Made by a program: the position numbers and the translations under genes
In this document: positions 26,625 to 34,677 of the stretch, piece after piece
Layout of the letters: each line of letters opens with the position of its first letter
Numbering within the stretch: position 1 is the stretch's first letter
DNA from: Mycolicibacter senuensis
GTDB taxonomy: Bacteria > Actinomycetota > Actinomycetes > Mycobacteriales > Mycobacteriaceae
Reading direction: 5' to 3'
Length of the DNA stretch: 64,000 bases
Assembly (NCBI RefSeq): GCF_002101885.1
Contig: NZ_LQPS01000014.1
Span: forward strand, 16,168-80,167
The notes under the pieces: model-generated
Databases searched by the model: none
Seen by the model: the letters and a program-made list of their open reading frames with translations, nothing else
Told to the model about the DNA's origin: nothing

Positions 26625-26885
26625 TCAATCGTGGCTGCTCACACCTCCCCCCGTTGCTGACTTCTTTTCCGCTGGCTCCTTGTGATCGGTTGGTGCAGCG
26701 GTGATTTCAGACACTGCTTCGCGTCTGACAGCGTGTTCGTAACCGAGGTCGATGAGCTTGGCGCCGGCCGTAGATAACGACACGTTCCAATCTTGAGCAC
26801 ACCAGTAGAGGACCTCGGTAGCGCTCTGGGGAAGTCGAAGCTCCACGCGAACTATGTCTCGTGGTCGAAGTCTCGGACGCGTCAC
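26625..26885 (-). CDS. Ribbon-helix-helix-like small regulator upstream of tnsA
   Basis: An 86-residue protein starting at GTG 26885 with GGAAGG 8 bp upstream. The N-terminal half has the strand-helix-helix pattern of CopG/Arc-type DNA-binding proteins ('DIVRVELRLPQSATEVLYWC' then 'VSLSTAGAKLIDLGYEHA'). The tail is short and polar. Its place at the head of the tns operon, with palindromes just downstream, suggests autoregulation of the transposition genes. It has no obvious toxin partner. Confidence 0.5.
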   Translation of the reverse strand: MTRPRLRPRDIVRVELRLPQSATEVLYWCAQDWNVSLSTAGAKLIDLGYEHAVRREAVSEITAAPTDHKEPAEKKSATGGGVSSHD

Positions 26886-27306
26886 CGACGTTGCCTTCCG
26901 CTGTTTACGGCGTCCATAACTGGTACATCACCGTTAGGCCGCGGTTGTTATACCGGTATCAAACACCCCGGCGGACAAAATGTCTCGGGCAGATAGTTGC
27001 CCCAGCAGACGCATTCAGGCAGCGCTACGCAATCCGTAAACAGTTGCGCGGCACGGTTATTGGGTGATCGGATGCAAAACCCCTGGATGCCAGGGATGAA
27101 TTCCCGGAACACTCAGTCCTGAGACACCGCAGATTACACACAAGTGACGTTCATCACACCGCTACGTTGGTGGTGCAGCAGTTGTAGCTGATGTCAGTGA
27201 GGAATGCTTCTTCGGCCGCCCGAAAGCCCTGTACGCATGCAGATTTCCGCATGGCAGGTCGACGCCCGATGAAGCAAGGGCCATCTCGACAAGCCGAGTG
27301 TGCAGA
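26886..27306. other. Non-coding region, probable zone of the Tn7-like right end
   Basis: A 421-bp gap without a credible gene. It holds a perfect 10-bp inverted repeat, CTGTTTACGG (26901-26910) and CCGTAAACAG (27034-27043), and a short run of GGATG/GATG repeats on the plus strand near 27070-27100. Tn7-type ends carry several copies of a roughly 20-bp TnsB site; I could not align such an array convincingly or fix the terminal TGT/ACA. Confidence 0.4.
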
Positions 27307-27660
27307 TCATTCGTTTGCGCCGTGCCGCAGAGCAGCAGCAAACGCGTCCTGATCGACGCGCCGGCGGATTAACCGGTCCGGCGTCAGGCGCGCTTCAGTG
27401 GCATCAAGTACGTCGTCGTGATCATCGTAGGGGGCCAAGTTGATTCGGACTTCGAGGTCGACTGCCGCCAGGATGCGCAACAGCACAGGAAGTGACGGTT
27501 GCCGCGTGCCCGATTCGATGCGAGCGATCGTCGACTGTGGCATATCAGCCAATTCGGCGAGCTGCCGCTGCGATACACCGACCCGGCTCCGGGCTACTTT
27601 CAACAGATTTCCCGCAAGCCGCTCCGCGTACCCGACTCCCGTCGGCCCCATTCGCGCCAT
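27307..27660 (-). CDS. XRE-family transcriptional regulator, orphan
   Basis: A 117-residue protein with a clear XRE helix-turn-helix ('VSQRQLAELADMPQSTIARI', about 28-47) followed by a short C-terminal domain ending 'DQDAFAAALRHGANE'. Such proteins are often antitoxins encoded beside a nucleotidyltransferase-type or HipA-like toxin. No partner lies downstream on the same strand: 26886-27306 is empty, so the partner may have been lost when the transposon inserted, or the protein acts alone. Confidence 0.75.
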   Translation of the reverse strand: MARMGPTGVGYAERLAGNLLKVARSRVGVSQRQLAELADMPQSTIARIESGTRQPSLPVLLRILAAVDLEVRINLAPYDDHDDVLDATEARLTPDRLIRRRVDQDAFAAALRHGANE

Positions 27661-27872
27661 ACCACCACGATAGCCAATCAGCTATCGCACGGCGTTCGAG
27701 AATCGCGGATGGGCTCAACGGGTCTCTGGGGCAAGGCCAGGGCCACCTCGCTTGACCTGTTCGAAAAGGCGATCCCCGCGTAGTACGCGTCCGTCCAAAA
27801 GGGCTTTGCATCTAGCCGATAGCCTCGTCAGTGATACCTTCACCCCGTGGTCGAGTAGGTCGGAGGCTCTCG

Positions 27873-29177
27873 ATGGAGTCATTTGACGTTGTAGTGGTGG
27901 GCGCCCGTTGTGCAGGTTCCGCGCTCGCCACCTATCTGGCACGGGCCGGTATGCGGGTATGCCTGATCGACAAAGCCCAGCTCCCGAGCGAGACACCGTC
28001 CACCCATGTGATCCAACCGCGGGGCGTGACGATCCTTGCCGAACTCGGCGCGTTGGACCCGGTGCTGGCACACGGAGCATCCCAACTGGACAGCTTCAGC
28101 ATGGTGATCGACGACGTCTCGCTCGACGGTGTTCTCGGCGACACGTTTCCTCATCTCGGACTGAACGTGCGCCGTACGATTCTCGACCACGCACTACTGC
28201 AGGTAGCAACGGACGCCGGCGCCGACGTGCGAACCGGATGCCGGGTGACCGGGGTCCGAACGGCGGGCTCTCGCGTGAACGGTGTCGATACCGTGGACGG
28301 ACCCGTTGGAACCGGACTGCTGGTCGGGGCCGACGGCCGGGGTTCGGTAGTGGCTAAATCCGTTGGGGCTCACGAGTACCTGACTGCGCCCGGGGGACGG
28401 ATACCGGTGTGGGGGTATTTTGCAACGGGGACACAGGAGCCACGCCTGCGTATCGGACGCCGAGGCAATTTCTCTTTTTTGGCCAGCCCGACGGATTCGG
28501 GCCTCTACATGGCGGCTGTCGGCGTCGATCATCGTGAGATTACTGACTTCAACCGTGACCGAGAGACTAATTTCTGCAACGCACTTCGGCATTGGCCTGA
28601 GCTCGATGCGATCGTCGGCGACGCCGACCGCGACGGACCGCTGCGCGTCATGGCCAACTGGCACAGCTATTTTCGAGAGTCAGCTGGCCCGGGATGGGCG
28701 CTCGTCGGAGATGCCGGACATTTCAAAGACTTCTCCCCGGGACAAGGAATCTCCGACGCACTCTGTCAAGCTAAGTCGCTGTCGCTGGCTATCAGCGCCT
28801 CTACCGGTTCTGCATCTGTACAAGACGCGACGCTGAAACGGTGGTGGAAGCAGCGTGACCGCAGTTCCTACGATATGTACTGGTTTGCGATGCAGATGGC
28901 ACCACCTGGGCCTCCTTCAGCGCTGACAGCCGAAGTCATCCGCCGGATCGCAGCCGACCCAGATGGCGCGACGACGCTGCTGAAAGTCATGAACCGCGAT
29001 CTACCGACCGCCAAACTGTTCACCCCGCCACGACTGCTCGCAGCGACATACGCGACACTGCGCAACCATCCCCATCAACGCCGGGCAACCTTCGCCGAGA
29101 TCGGCACACAGATGAGCGCCGAGATCGATAAGCTCCGTGCCCGCTTCGGGTCGCACGCGACGGCGACGGCCGACTGA
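27873..29177 (+). CDS. FAD-dependent monooxygenase/oxidoreductase (PHBH-fold)
   Basis: A 434-residue flavoprotein of the group A monooxygenase/geranylgeranyl-reductase superfamily. The N-terminal dinucleotide-binding motif is VVVGARCAGSALA (6-18), and the GD motif 'LVGDAGHFKDFSPGQGISDA' (about 280-300) contacts the FAD ribityl chain. No signal peptide or membrane helix is seen. The start is ATG 27873, with CGGAGG about 6 bp upstream, rather than the in-frame ATG 42 bp earlier. The substrate cannot be told. It converges on dnaB and is flanked by accessory DNA, so it may be a passenger gene. Confidence 0.85.
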   Translation: MESFDVVVVGARCAGSALATYLARAGMRVCLIDKAQLPSETPSTHVIQPRGVTILAELGALDPVLAHGASQLDSFSMVIDDVSLDGVLGDTFPHLGLNVRRTILDHALLQVATDAGADVRTGCRVTGVRTAGSRVNGVDTVDGPVGTGLLVGADGRGSVVAKSVGAHEYLTAPGGRIPVWGYFATGTQEPRLRIGRRGNFSFLASPTDSGLYMAAVGVDHREITDFNRDRETNFCNALRHWPELDAIVGDADRDGPLRVMANWHSYFRESAGPGWALVGDAGHFKDFSPGQGISDALCQAKSLSLAISASTGSASVQDATLKRWWKQRDRSSYDMYWFAMQMAPPGPPSALTAEVIRRIAADPDGATTLLKVMNRDLPTAKLFTPPRLLAATYATLRNHPHQRRATFAEIGTQMSAEIDKLRARFGSHATATAD

Positions 29178-29215
29178 ACGTCCCCTAGGTCGACTACTTC
29201 CGCCGCGCAACCGGA

Positions 29216-29249
29216 TTAGAGGGGACCTGCCCTTTGCTGGCTCCTCTAA
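29216..29249 (+). terminator. Stem-loop between the FAD oxidoreductase and dnaB
   Basis: TTAGAGG (29216-29222) and CCTCTAA (29243-29249) form a 7-bp stem with a 20-nt loop, 38 bp after the oxidoreductase stop and between convergent genes. There is no T-tract, so termination activity is only suggested. Confidence 0.35.
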
Positions 29250-29285
29250 CGGGAAGACGAACACCCTGACATATGCGCATATCTG

Positions 29286-29356
29286 TATGACACGTTCGTG
29301 AGACATATGACAAGGACATGACACCGCCGCTGAGAATATGACACGGAGCGTGAGAC
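29286..29356. repeat. Array of ~20-bp repeats (YATGACAC...CGTGAGAC) downstream of dnaB
   Basis: TATGACAC occurs at 29286 and 29337, TATGACAA at 29306, and CATGACAC at 29317. Three of the four copies are followed about 11 bp later by CGTGAGAC (29297, 29349) or GCTGAGAA (29329). Units 1-2 and 3-4 are each 20 bp apart. Short multi-copy repeats of this kind mark the ends of IS21-, Tn7- and Mu-type elements, but no transposase is adjacent. The array starts 19 bp beyond the dnaB stop. Confidence 0.55.
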
Positions 29357-29374
29357 CCTACATGGGGGCACTCA

Positions 29375-32300
29375 TCAGTGCGCCATATTCGTAAACCGCG
29401 ACAAGTGCAGCTGATGCGCCACCGTCACCGTCTTCGTCGGACCGTTACGGTGCTTGGCCAGAATCAGGTCCGCCTCGCCGCCCCGCGGGTCGTCACGCTC
29501 GAAAGCGTCGGGCCGGTGCAAGAGGATAACCATATCCGCATCTTGTTCTAGCGAGTTGTGAACTGAGATCCCTTGCGCCACGAAATTGTGTGTGCCACTT
29601 ACGGTTCCATCGAATACATCGTGCTCACCGATGCTGGTGATCTCGACGATGGTGTCCCAGAAGACGTCGCTGGTCGCCAGCGCGTGGATGTCCAGGTCTT
29701 CAAGCACCGCGGCCGCGCGGTGCAACCGGGCCCGGCTAGGCGCGTGCTTCCACATCGGCGAACCGCAGTACTTCGTGTCCATGGCAGCGGCGAACTCCCG
29801 CTGGGTCATCTGCTTATCGGCCAGCGCACGGCGGACCTGTGCCCAGACCTCCTTGGGGACGGTGTCCAGGTTCGGGTTGCGCGCCAGGCCCTGCAAGTGA
29901 ACAAGAATCTCCTTGGCCCCCACGGCTTTCGCACCCTGAGCGCTGACGATGTGCAGGAACCGGACCTGGTTCTCCGCGCCGTACAGGCAGAGGTGCCAGC
30001 AGTCGCGATAACCGGCCTTGGGCACCCGCTTGATGCGACCGAACACGCCCATCCGCGAGAGCAGTGCCGCCACGTCGTCGATCAGCCGCCGGCTCGTCGA
30101 CGCATAGTAGATCCGTCCCATGCCCAGCTTGGCGTCCCAGGACACCGACCCGTCGGTGGCCCACAGGTGCCGCAGAAACAGTGCGACCTGTTCGTTCGGC
30201 AGCGCGAAAACCTCTTGCGGCACGAACTTCTCGTAACTGCGCTTCCCGAACAGTCCCAACTCATCCAGCCAAGCCGCGATCGGGTTGCGCTTGCCGTGCG
30301 TCACCTGGTAGGGCGCCGGCAGCCGCAGCGTGGTCACCCGCGCGGCCGGGTATTCGTCGCGCACCGCCATCACCCCGAAGTGCATGGCTGCCGCCGTCAC
30401 CGCGGTCAAATTCGCCTCATCGATCGAGGCGTAGCGGATCGGCTGGTTCTTCACGCACGATCCATCGCCGATCATGTGCGCCAGCAGGATCACTTCGCAG
30501 TCTTCCATGCGCGTGGTGTCCACCGGTTCAGGGACCCGCCGCGGCACCGCCAGCCGATCGCCGATGTTCAAGTCGCCCAGCGCAACCCAGCCGTCCAGCG
30601 TGAGGAAGGGGTGGTTGGCGGTCGCTTCGACCTCACGCCCCGAGGCCATTCGCAACTTGAACACCTCGCGATGCCCGCTGGGGAACACGTTCGTCATGGG
30701 CCGGGCTACCATCCGCAGCTTGTCGTCCAGTGACCACACCAGCGGGCGCTCCCCGGTGCGCATCAACTCGCCCAGGGTGACCTCGGAGCCGTTGTCGGCC
30801 CGCAATATTCGCGTGGACGCGGTTAGGCAGCCGGACTCACGCAGGTCTGCCAGCATCGGCTTCTTGTCGGTGCGCTGCTCGGGTCCACGGTTGAGCTGGC
30901 TCAGCGCCACGACCGGCAGTTCCAGCTCCTTAGCCAAAAGCTTGAGATGCCTTGAGAATTCCGACACCTCGATCTGCCGCGACTCCACCTTCTTACCGGA
31001 GGTCATCAGCTGCAGATAGTCCACCACCACCAGGCGCAGGTCGGCCTTCTGCTTGAGCCGGCGTGCCTTGGCGCGGATCTCCATCATGGTCAGGTTCGGC
31101 GAGTCGTCGATGTAGAGCGGCGCCTCGCTGATCTCGCTCATTCGCCGGGCCAGCCGGGTCCAGTCGTCATCGCTCATCCGCCCCGAGCGCATATCGCCGA
31201 GCTTGATCTTCGCCTCGGCTGACAGCAGTCGCATGACGATCTCGGACTTGCTCATCTCCAGCGAGAAGATGACGCTGGGCAGCCGGCTCTTGATCGAGCA
31301 GGACCGCATGAAGTCCAGTGCCAGCGTCGAGTTGTGGGTGGGCACCATGCCGCGACCGGCCAGGTAGAGCCGGGCGGGGTTGTCGACCTGCACGCAACGC
31401 ACCGCGACACTGGGCACCCGGCGCACCGACACCAGCTCCAGCACGGGGGCCAGCAGCGCGGTGCCGCCGCCCTGTCGGGTCGCCGCGCCCGCCGGCGCGA
31501 TGCGGTCGCGCCCACAGCGCAGCTGCGCCGTCGTGCGGACACCCGTCTCCGTCGGCCACAGGTGCTCGGCGTCGGCGACGATCACTGTGCCGTCGGAGAA
31601 CTCGACTTCGTAGCACGGCCGGCCCAGCATCACCTCGGTGGCGGCCACCACCCGGGTGGGCAACCCGTCGGCGTCCAGCAACCAATCGCCGACGGAGACG
31701 TCGCCCATCGTGGTCCAGCCGGACGGGGTGGGCAGCGGGGTGTTCAGCGCCAGTGCCTTGCCCATACCCGGGCGGGCCGCGATGATCACCATCTGCCCCG
31801 GGTGCAGCCCGTTGGTCACCTCATCGAGATCGATGAAGCCCGTCGGCACACCACGCGCGATCCCGCCGTGCGAGGCGATCGCGTCGATCTCGTCCATGGT
31901 GGGCTGCAGCAGGTCTTCGAGCGGGACGAAGTCCTCGGACAGCCGCCGGTCGGCGACGTCGTAGATCTCGGCCTGGGCGCGGTCGACGATCTCGGCCACA
32001 TCGGCGCCCTCCGCGCCGGCGTAGCCGTACTGCACCACCCGGGTGCCGGCCTCCACCAGCCGGCGCAGCAGCGCCTTCTCGGCGACGATCCCGGCGTAGT
32101 AGCCGGCGTTGGCCGCGGTGGGCACCGTCGAGATCAGCGTGTGCAGATACGGCGCACCGCCCACTCGGCGCAGCAGGCCGCGCCGGTCGAGTTCGGCGGC
32201 CACCGTCACCGGGTCGGCCGGCTCGCCGCGGCCATAGAGATCCAGGATCGCGTCGTAGATGTTCTGGTGCACCGGACGGTAGAAGTCGCCGGGCCGCACC

Positions 32301-32452
32301 CGCTCCAACACGTCGGCGATGGCGTCCTTGCTCAACAACATGCCACCGAGCACCGACTGTTCGGCGGCGACGTCCTGAGGCGGCTGGCGGCCGACATCCT
32401 CGCGCGGCGGCTCCTCGAGCTCAGAGTGCCCGCGGTCGTCGACCACTGCCAT
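29375..32452 (-). CDS. dnaB: Replicative DNA helicase DnaB with two inteins
   Basis: A 1025-residue precursor that splices to a helicase of 458 residues, the same mature length as M. tuberculosis DnaB. The N-extein has the DnaB N-domain ('PPQDVAAEQSVLGGMLLSKD') and leads to 'VIIAARPGMGK', where intein 1 splits the Walker A loop. Walker B 'RLVVVDYLQLM' is intact, and intein 2 splits 'LADLRESG' from 'SLEQDADMVILLHRP'. The start is ATG 32452 (MAVVDDRG), preceded by GGGAGGTGG; in-frame codons further up lack this. Both inteins must excise for activity. It lies downstream of rplI with a 482-bp gap and ends near the accessory island. Confidence 0.95.
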   Translation of the reverse strand: MAVVDDRGHSELEEPPREDVGRQPPQDVAAEQSVLGGMLLSKDAIADVLERVRPGDFYRPVHQNIYDAILDLYGRGEPADPVTVAAELDRRGLLRRVGGAPYLHTLISTVPTAANAGYYAGIVAEKALLRRLVEAGTRVVQYGYAGAEGADVAEIVDRAQAEIYDVADRRLSEDFVPLEDLLQPTMDEIDAIASHGGIARGVPTGFIDLDEVTNGLHPGQMVIIAARPGMGKALALNTPLPTPSGWTTMGDVSVGDWLLDADGLPTRVVAATEVMLGRPCYEVEFSDGTVIVADAEHLWPTETGVRTTAQLRCGRDRIAPAGAATRQGGGTALLAPVLELVSVRRVPSVAVRCVQVDNPARLYLAGRGMVPTHNSTLALDFMRSCSIKSRLPSVIFSLEMSKSEIVMRLLSAEAKIKLGDMRSGRMSDDDWTRLARRMSEISEAPLYIDDSPNLTMMEIRAKARRLKQKADLRLVVVDYLQLMTSGKKVESRQIEVSEFSRHLKLLAKELELPVVALSQLNRGPEQRTDKKPMLADLRESGCLTASTRILRADNGSEVTLGELMRTGERPLVWSLDDKLRMVARPMTNVFPSGHREVFKLRMASGREVEATANHPFLTLDGWVALGDLNIGDRLAVPRRVPEPVDTTRMEDCEVILLAHMIGDGSCVKNQPIRYASIDEANLTAVTAAAMHFGVMAVRDEYPAARVTTLRLPAPYQVTHGKRNPIAAWLDELGLFGKRSYEKFVPQEVFALPNEQVALFLRHLWATDGSVSWDAKLGMGRIYYASTSRRLIDDVAALLSRMGVFGRIKRVPKAGYRDCWHLCLYGAENQVRFLHIVSAQGAKAVGAKEILVHLQGLARNPNLDTVPKEVWAQVRRALADKQMTQREFAAAMDTKYCGSPMWKHAPSRARLHRAAAVLEDLDIHALATSDVFWDTIVEITSIGEHDVFDGTVSGTHNFVAQGISVHNSLEQDADMVILLHRPDAFERDDPRGGEADLILAKHRNGPTKTVTVAHQLHLSRFTNMAH
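29555..30829 (-). other. DnaB intein 2: class 1 intein with LAGLIDADG homing endonuclease
   Basis: A 425-residue intein between LADLRESG and SLEQDAD. It starts with Cys ('CLTASTRILRADNGSEVTLG'), has block B 'VEATANHPFLTLDG' and ends with block G 'GISVHN' before Ser. Two LAGLIDADG-type helices are present: LLAHMIGDGS and LRHLWATDGS; the second keeps its acidic residue. It corresponds to the M. tuberculosis DnaB intein, whose second motif, as I recall it, reads LWSAGGS; this copy looks better preserved and may be active. Confidence 0.92.
31331..31756 (-). other. DnaB intein 1: class 3 mini-intein in the Walker A loop
   Basis: A 142-residue intein inserted after GMGK and before STLAL. It begins with Ala instead of Cys/Ser ('ALALNTPLPTPSGW') and ends THN before Ser. 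The class 3 W-C-T set is visible: Trp in ADAEHLWPT, Cys at 'VRCVQVDNP', Thr in 'VPTHN'. No homing-endonuclease domain remains. It corresponds to the known DnaB-1 site in M. smegmatis. Confidence 0.9.
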
Positions 32453-32598
32453 ACGCCCCACCTCCCTCAGCGTCACTCGAACGTCTGTTCGCCTCGCTGC
32501 CCCAACCGTAATCGTGGGCACCGACACCCCCGGTCCCGTCGTGCCGGCTTGACGGTAGGCGTTGCTGGCGGCGCCACCAAACGGCCTTGTTCACAAAG

Positions 32599-32661
32599 CT
32601 GTGGATGAAGTGTGGATACCGGTGCTTCACTTGTTTGGGACAGTGGGGAAGACCTGTGGAT
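32599..32661. promoter_or_regulatory. Three DnaA-box-like TGTGGAT motifs upstream of dnaB
   Basis: TGTGGAT occurs at 32599-32605, 32610-32616 and 32655-32661, all on the plus strand, within the 482-bp gap 32453-32934 between rplI and dnaB. The mycobacterial DnaA box core is TGTGGA plus an AT-rich tail, so these are near matches, two of them 11 bp apart (one helical turn). They lie about 150-210 bp before the dnaB start and could couple dnaB expression to DnaA. The gap holds no credible gene. Confidence 0.4.
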
Positions 32662-32886
32662 CATTCGCTGACGGTTGGGTATCTCCGCAGGTAAGCGCAC
32701 CACACCATGGTGACTTCGTTGTGGAAGACAATCTCTTCGGCGTGTCGGCTCAGGTTGCCGTCTTGGGCGTGTTGCCCGACGCAGAGGTAGCCGGTGCTCC
32801 ACGGCCAGGTAAATACCACCGCGACCGCACCCGCGCCGAAAGTTAGCCAGAGTTAACCGAACTTAACCGGATCCGGGCACAGCAAC

Positions 32887-32920
32887 GCCCCGGCGGAGCC
32901 GATCAGGGCACCACCGGGGC
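32887..32920 (-). terminator. Stem-loop after rplI
   Basis: GCCCCGG (32887-32893) and CCGGGGC (32914-32920) can pair, 15 bp beyond the rplI stop on the minus strand. There is no T-run, as is common for mycobacterial intrinsic terminators. It would separate the ribosomal operon from dnaB. Confidence 0.4.
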
Positions 32921-32934
32921 AACTGTGTAAGCGA

Positions 32935-33393
32935 CTAGTTCGCCGCGGCGACGTCGACCGTGACGTCGACGCTCACCTCGGGGTGCAGGTGCACCGACAC
33001 CGGGTGGCTGCCGACCGCCTTGATGTGCGCCTTGGGCAGCCGCAGGATCCGCCGGTCGAGGTTGGGCCCGCCCGCCTTCTTGATGGCGGCGACCACGTCA
33101 CCGGCGGTCACCGAACCGAACAGCTTGCCGGAGTCGGCAGCGGTCTTCATCGGCAGCGGGACCGGGCCCAGCGCGTCGAGGGCCGCCTTGAGCTCCTTGG
33201 CGTGGTCCAGGTCGCGCACCTGCTTGGTCTCGCGGGCCCGACGGATGTCGTCGGCCTGCTTCTGCGCGCCGCGCGTGGCGAGAATCGCCAGCCCCCGCGG
33301 GAGCAGGTAGTTGCGGCCGTATCCGTCCTTGACTTCGACGGTGTCTCCGGCCGCTCCGAGGTGGTCCACCTCAGCGGTCAAAATCAGCTTCAT
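32935..33393 (-). CDS. rplI: 50S ribosomal protein L9
   Basis: A 152-residue L9. The N-terminal rRNA-binding domain reads '[20 protein letters not shown]' and '[13 protein letters not shown]', joined by the long helix ('[20 protein letters not shown]') to the C-terminal domain. Length is standard. It is the last gene of the rpsF-ssb-rpsR-rplI cluster, 31 bp after rpsR. Confidence 0.97.
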   Translation of the reverse strand: MKLILTAEVDHLGAAGDTVEVKDGYGRNYLLPRGLAILATRGAQKQADDIRRARETKQVRDLDHAKELKAALDALGPVPLPMKTAADSGKLFGSVTAGDVVAAIKKAGGPNLDRRILRLPKAHIKAVGSHPVSVHLHPEVSVDVTVDVAAAN

Positions 33394-33424
33394 CGTTTCG
33401 TACTTTCTCGGCTGGGACGGTCGG

Positions 33425-33679
33425 CTAGCGGGCCGACGAGGTGAAGGGCAGCAACGCGACCTCGCGGGCGTTCTTCACCGCGATCGCGATGTCGCGCTGA
33501 TGCTGAACGCAGTTGCCGGTCACCCGCCGGGCGCGGATCTTGCCCCGCTCGCTGATGTAGGTGCGCAGCAGCGAGGTGTCCTTGTAGTCGATCTCCTGCT
33601 TCTTGTTCGAGCAGAACGCGCACTTGCGCGTCTTGATCGGCTTCTCGGGAGCCGGACGCCGCTTGTTGGATTTGGCCAT
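33425..33679 (-). CDS. rpsR: 30S ribosomal protein S18 (zinc-type)
   Basis: An 84-residue S18 with '[10 protein letters not shown]' and a later Cys in '[14 protein letters not shown]', the cysteine-containing (C+) form corresponding to rpsR1 of M. tuberculosis. C+ paralogues bind zinc and are replaced by a cysteine-free copy under zinc starvation. It lies between ssb and rplI in the usual order. Confidence 0.96.
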   Translation of the reverse strand: MAKSNKRRPAPEKPIKTRKCAFCSNKKQEIDYKDTSLLRTYISERGKIRARRVTGNCVQHQRDIAIAVKNAREVALLPFTSSAR

Positions 33680-33714
33680 CTATCTATCTCTTTCGTGCTG
33701 TGTGGTTCGGTTGT

Positions 33715-34236
33715 CTAGAAGGGCGGCTCGTCGTCGGCGCCGCCAAAGGAGCCCGACGCCGGAGCACTGCCCCACGGGTCTTCCGCGGGTGCGCCGCCGG
33801 ACTGGGACGTCGGGGCCGCAGCCGCTGCAGCACCGCCGCCCGCGCCGAAGCCGCCTCCGCCGCCACCGCGACTGATCTTGTTGATCTTGGCGGTGGCATA
33901 CCGCAACGAGGGGCCGACCTCGTCGACCTCGATCTCGTAGACGGTGCGCTTCTCGCCCTCGCGGGTTTCGAAGGACCGCTGCCGCAGCCGGCCGGTGACG
34001 ATCACCCGCGATCCGCGGGTCAGGCTCTCGGCGACGTTCTCTGCGGCCTCACGCCAGATGTTGCACCGCAGGAACAGCGCGTCGCCGTCCTTCCACTCAC
34101 CGCTCTGCCGGTCGTAGATCCGCGGGGTGGACGCCACCGTGAAGTTGGCGACCGCCGCCCCCGAGGGGGTGAACCGCAGATCCGGGTCCGCGGTCAGGTT
34201 TCCGACGACGGTGATCGTGGTGTCACCAATAGCCAC
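33715..34236 (-). CDS. ssb: Single-stranded DNA-binding protein
   Basis: A 173-residue SSB. The OB fold runs through about residue 115 ('[20 protein letters not shown]', '[20 protein letters not shown]'). A Gly/Ala-rich flexible linker follows (about 125-160), then the acidic partner-binding tip ending DDEPPF. It starts at GTG 34236, 69 bp after rpsF, and recruits repair and replication proteins including those encoded nearby (inference). Confidence 0.97.
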   Translation of the reverse strand: MAIGDTTITVVGNLTADPDLRFTPSGAAVANFTVASTPRIYDRQSGEWKDGDALFLRCNIWREAAENVAESLTRGSRVIVTGRLRQRSFETREGEKRTVYEIEVDEVGPSLRYATAKINKISRGGGGGGFGAGGGAAAAAAPTSQSGGAPAEDPWGSAPASGSFGGADDEPPF

Positions 34237-34305
34237 GGGGCCCTCCTGGGATCGTATCGACGCTGCATGTGTGAGCTGAGCCTACGCAACGGCGGCGACA
34301 GCCTG

Positions 34306-34596
34306 CTACGACTTGTCGGTCCGCATCACCTTGGTGCGCAGCACCGCCTCGTTCAGGCCGAGCTGCCGGTCGAGTTCGGACACGGTCGCCGGGGTGGCCT
34401 TGACGTCGATGATCGCGTAGATGCCCTCGGCATGCTTGGCGATCTCGTAGGCCAGGCGGCGCTTGCCCCAGATGTCGACCTTGTCCACCGTGCCACCGTC
34501 TTTGCGGATGACGTTCAAGAACGTCTCCAGGGACGGGGCGACAGTGCGCTCGTCGAGAGTGGGGTCAAGGATGACCATGATTTCGTATGGACGCAT
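34306..34596 (-). CDS. rpsF: 30S ribosomal protein S6
   Basis: A 96-residue S6 with '[20 protein letters not shown]' and '[20 protein letters not shown]'. It is the first gene of the S6-SSB-S18-L9 cluster, 81 bp after the GT87 gene. S6 and S18 form a heterodimer on the ribosome, explaining the conserved linkage. Confidence 0.97.
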   Translation of the reverse strand: MRPYEIMVILDPTLDERTVAPSLETFLNVIRKDGGTVDKVDIWGKRRLAYEIAKHAEGIYAIIDVKATPATVSELDRQLGLNEAVLRTKVMRTDKS

Positions 34597-34677
34597 GGGA
34601 ACCTCATCACCTCCTATGGTCGTAGTGCGGCCGTGGATGTGACCACGGCAGGAGGGTCGCCTGCGTCGGCAACCCGG

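Larger units (their letters stand above)
20154..26885 (-). mobile_element. Tn7-like transposition module (rhh-tnsA-tnsB-tnsC-tniQ)
   Basis: The module has a heteromeric transposase (TnsA endonuclease plus TnsB DDE integrase), a TnsC-type AAA+ regulator and a large TniQ/TnsD-like targeting protein. They are in canonical order, and tnsA through tniQ overlap by 4 bp at every junction. TnsA presence indicates cut-and-paste rather than replicative transposition. No Cas gene or CRISPR repeat is present, so it is not a CRISPR-associated transposon as far as seen. Element ends were not found: the right end should be right of 26885, and the left end is somewhere left of 20154, perhaps beyond the UDG and hsdM genes. 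Confidence 0.85.

Noticed and set aside
20154..26885. The Tn7-like module as a CRISPR-associated transposon
   Set aside because: No Cas gene or CRISPR repeat was found, and TniQ is much longer than CAST TniQ while TnsA is present with a TnsD-like targeting protein.
26974..26984. GACAAAATGTC as a Tn7-type end repeat
   Set aside because: It recalls the GACAAAATAG repeats of Tn7 ends, but only one copy is present and its orientation is wrong for a right end.
27061..27110. GGATG/GATG short repeats as a CRISPR or integron-like array
   Set aside because: Repeats are only 4-5 bp with irregular spacing; no spacer-repeat architecture.
32562..32846. A 94-codon plus-strand open frame in the rplI-dnaB gap as an Rv0057-like gene
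   Set aside because: No ribosome site, no similarity I can recall to Rv0057, and it begins with weak context; treated as non-coding.
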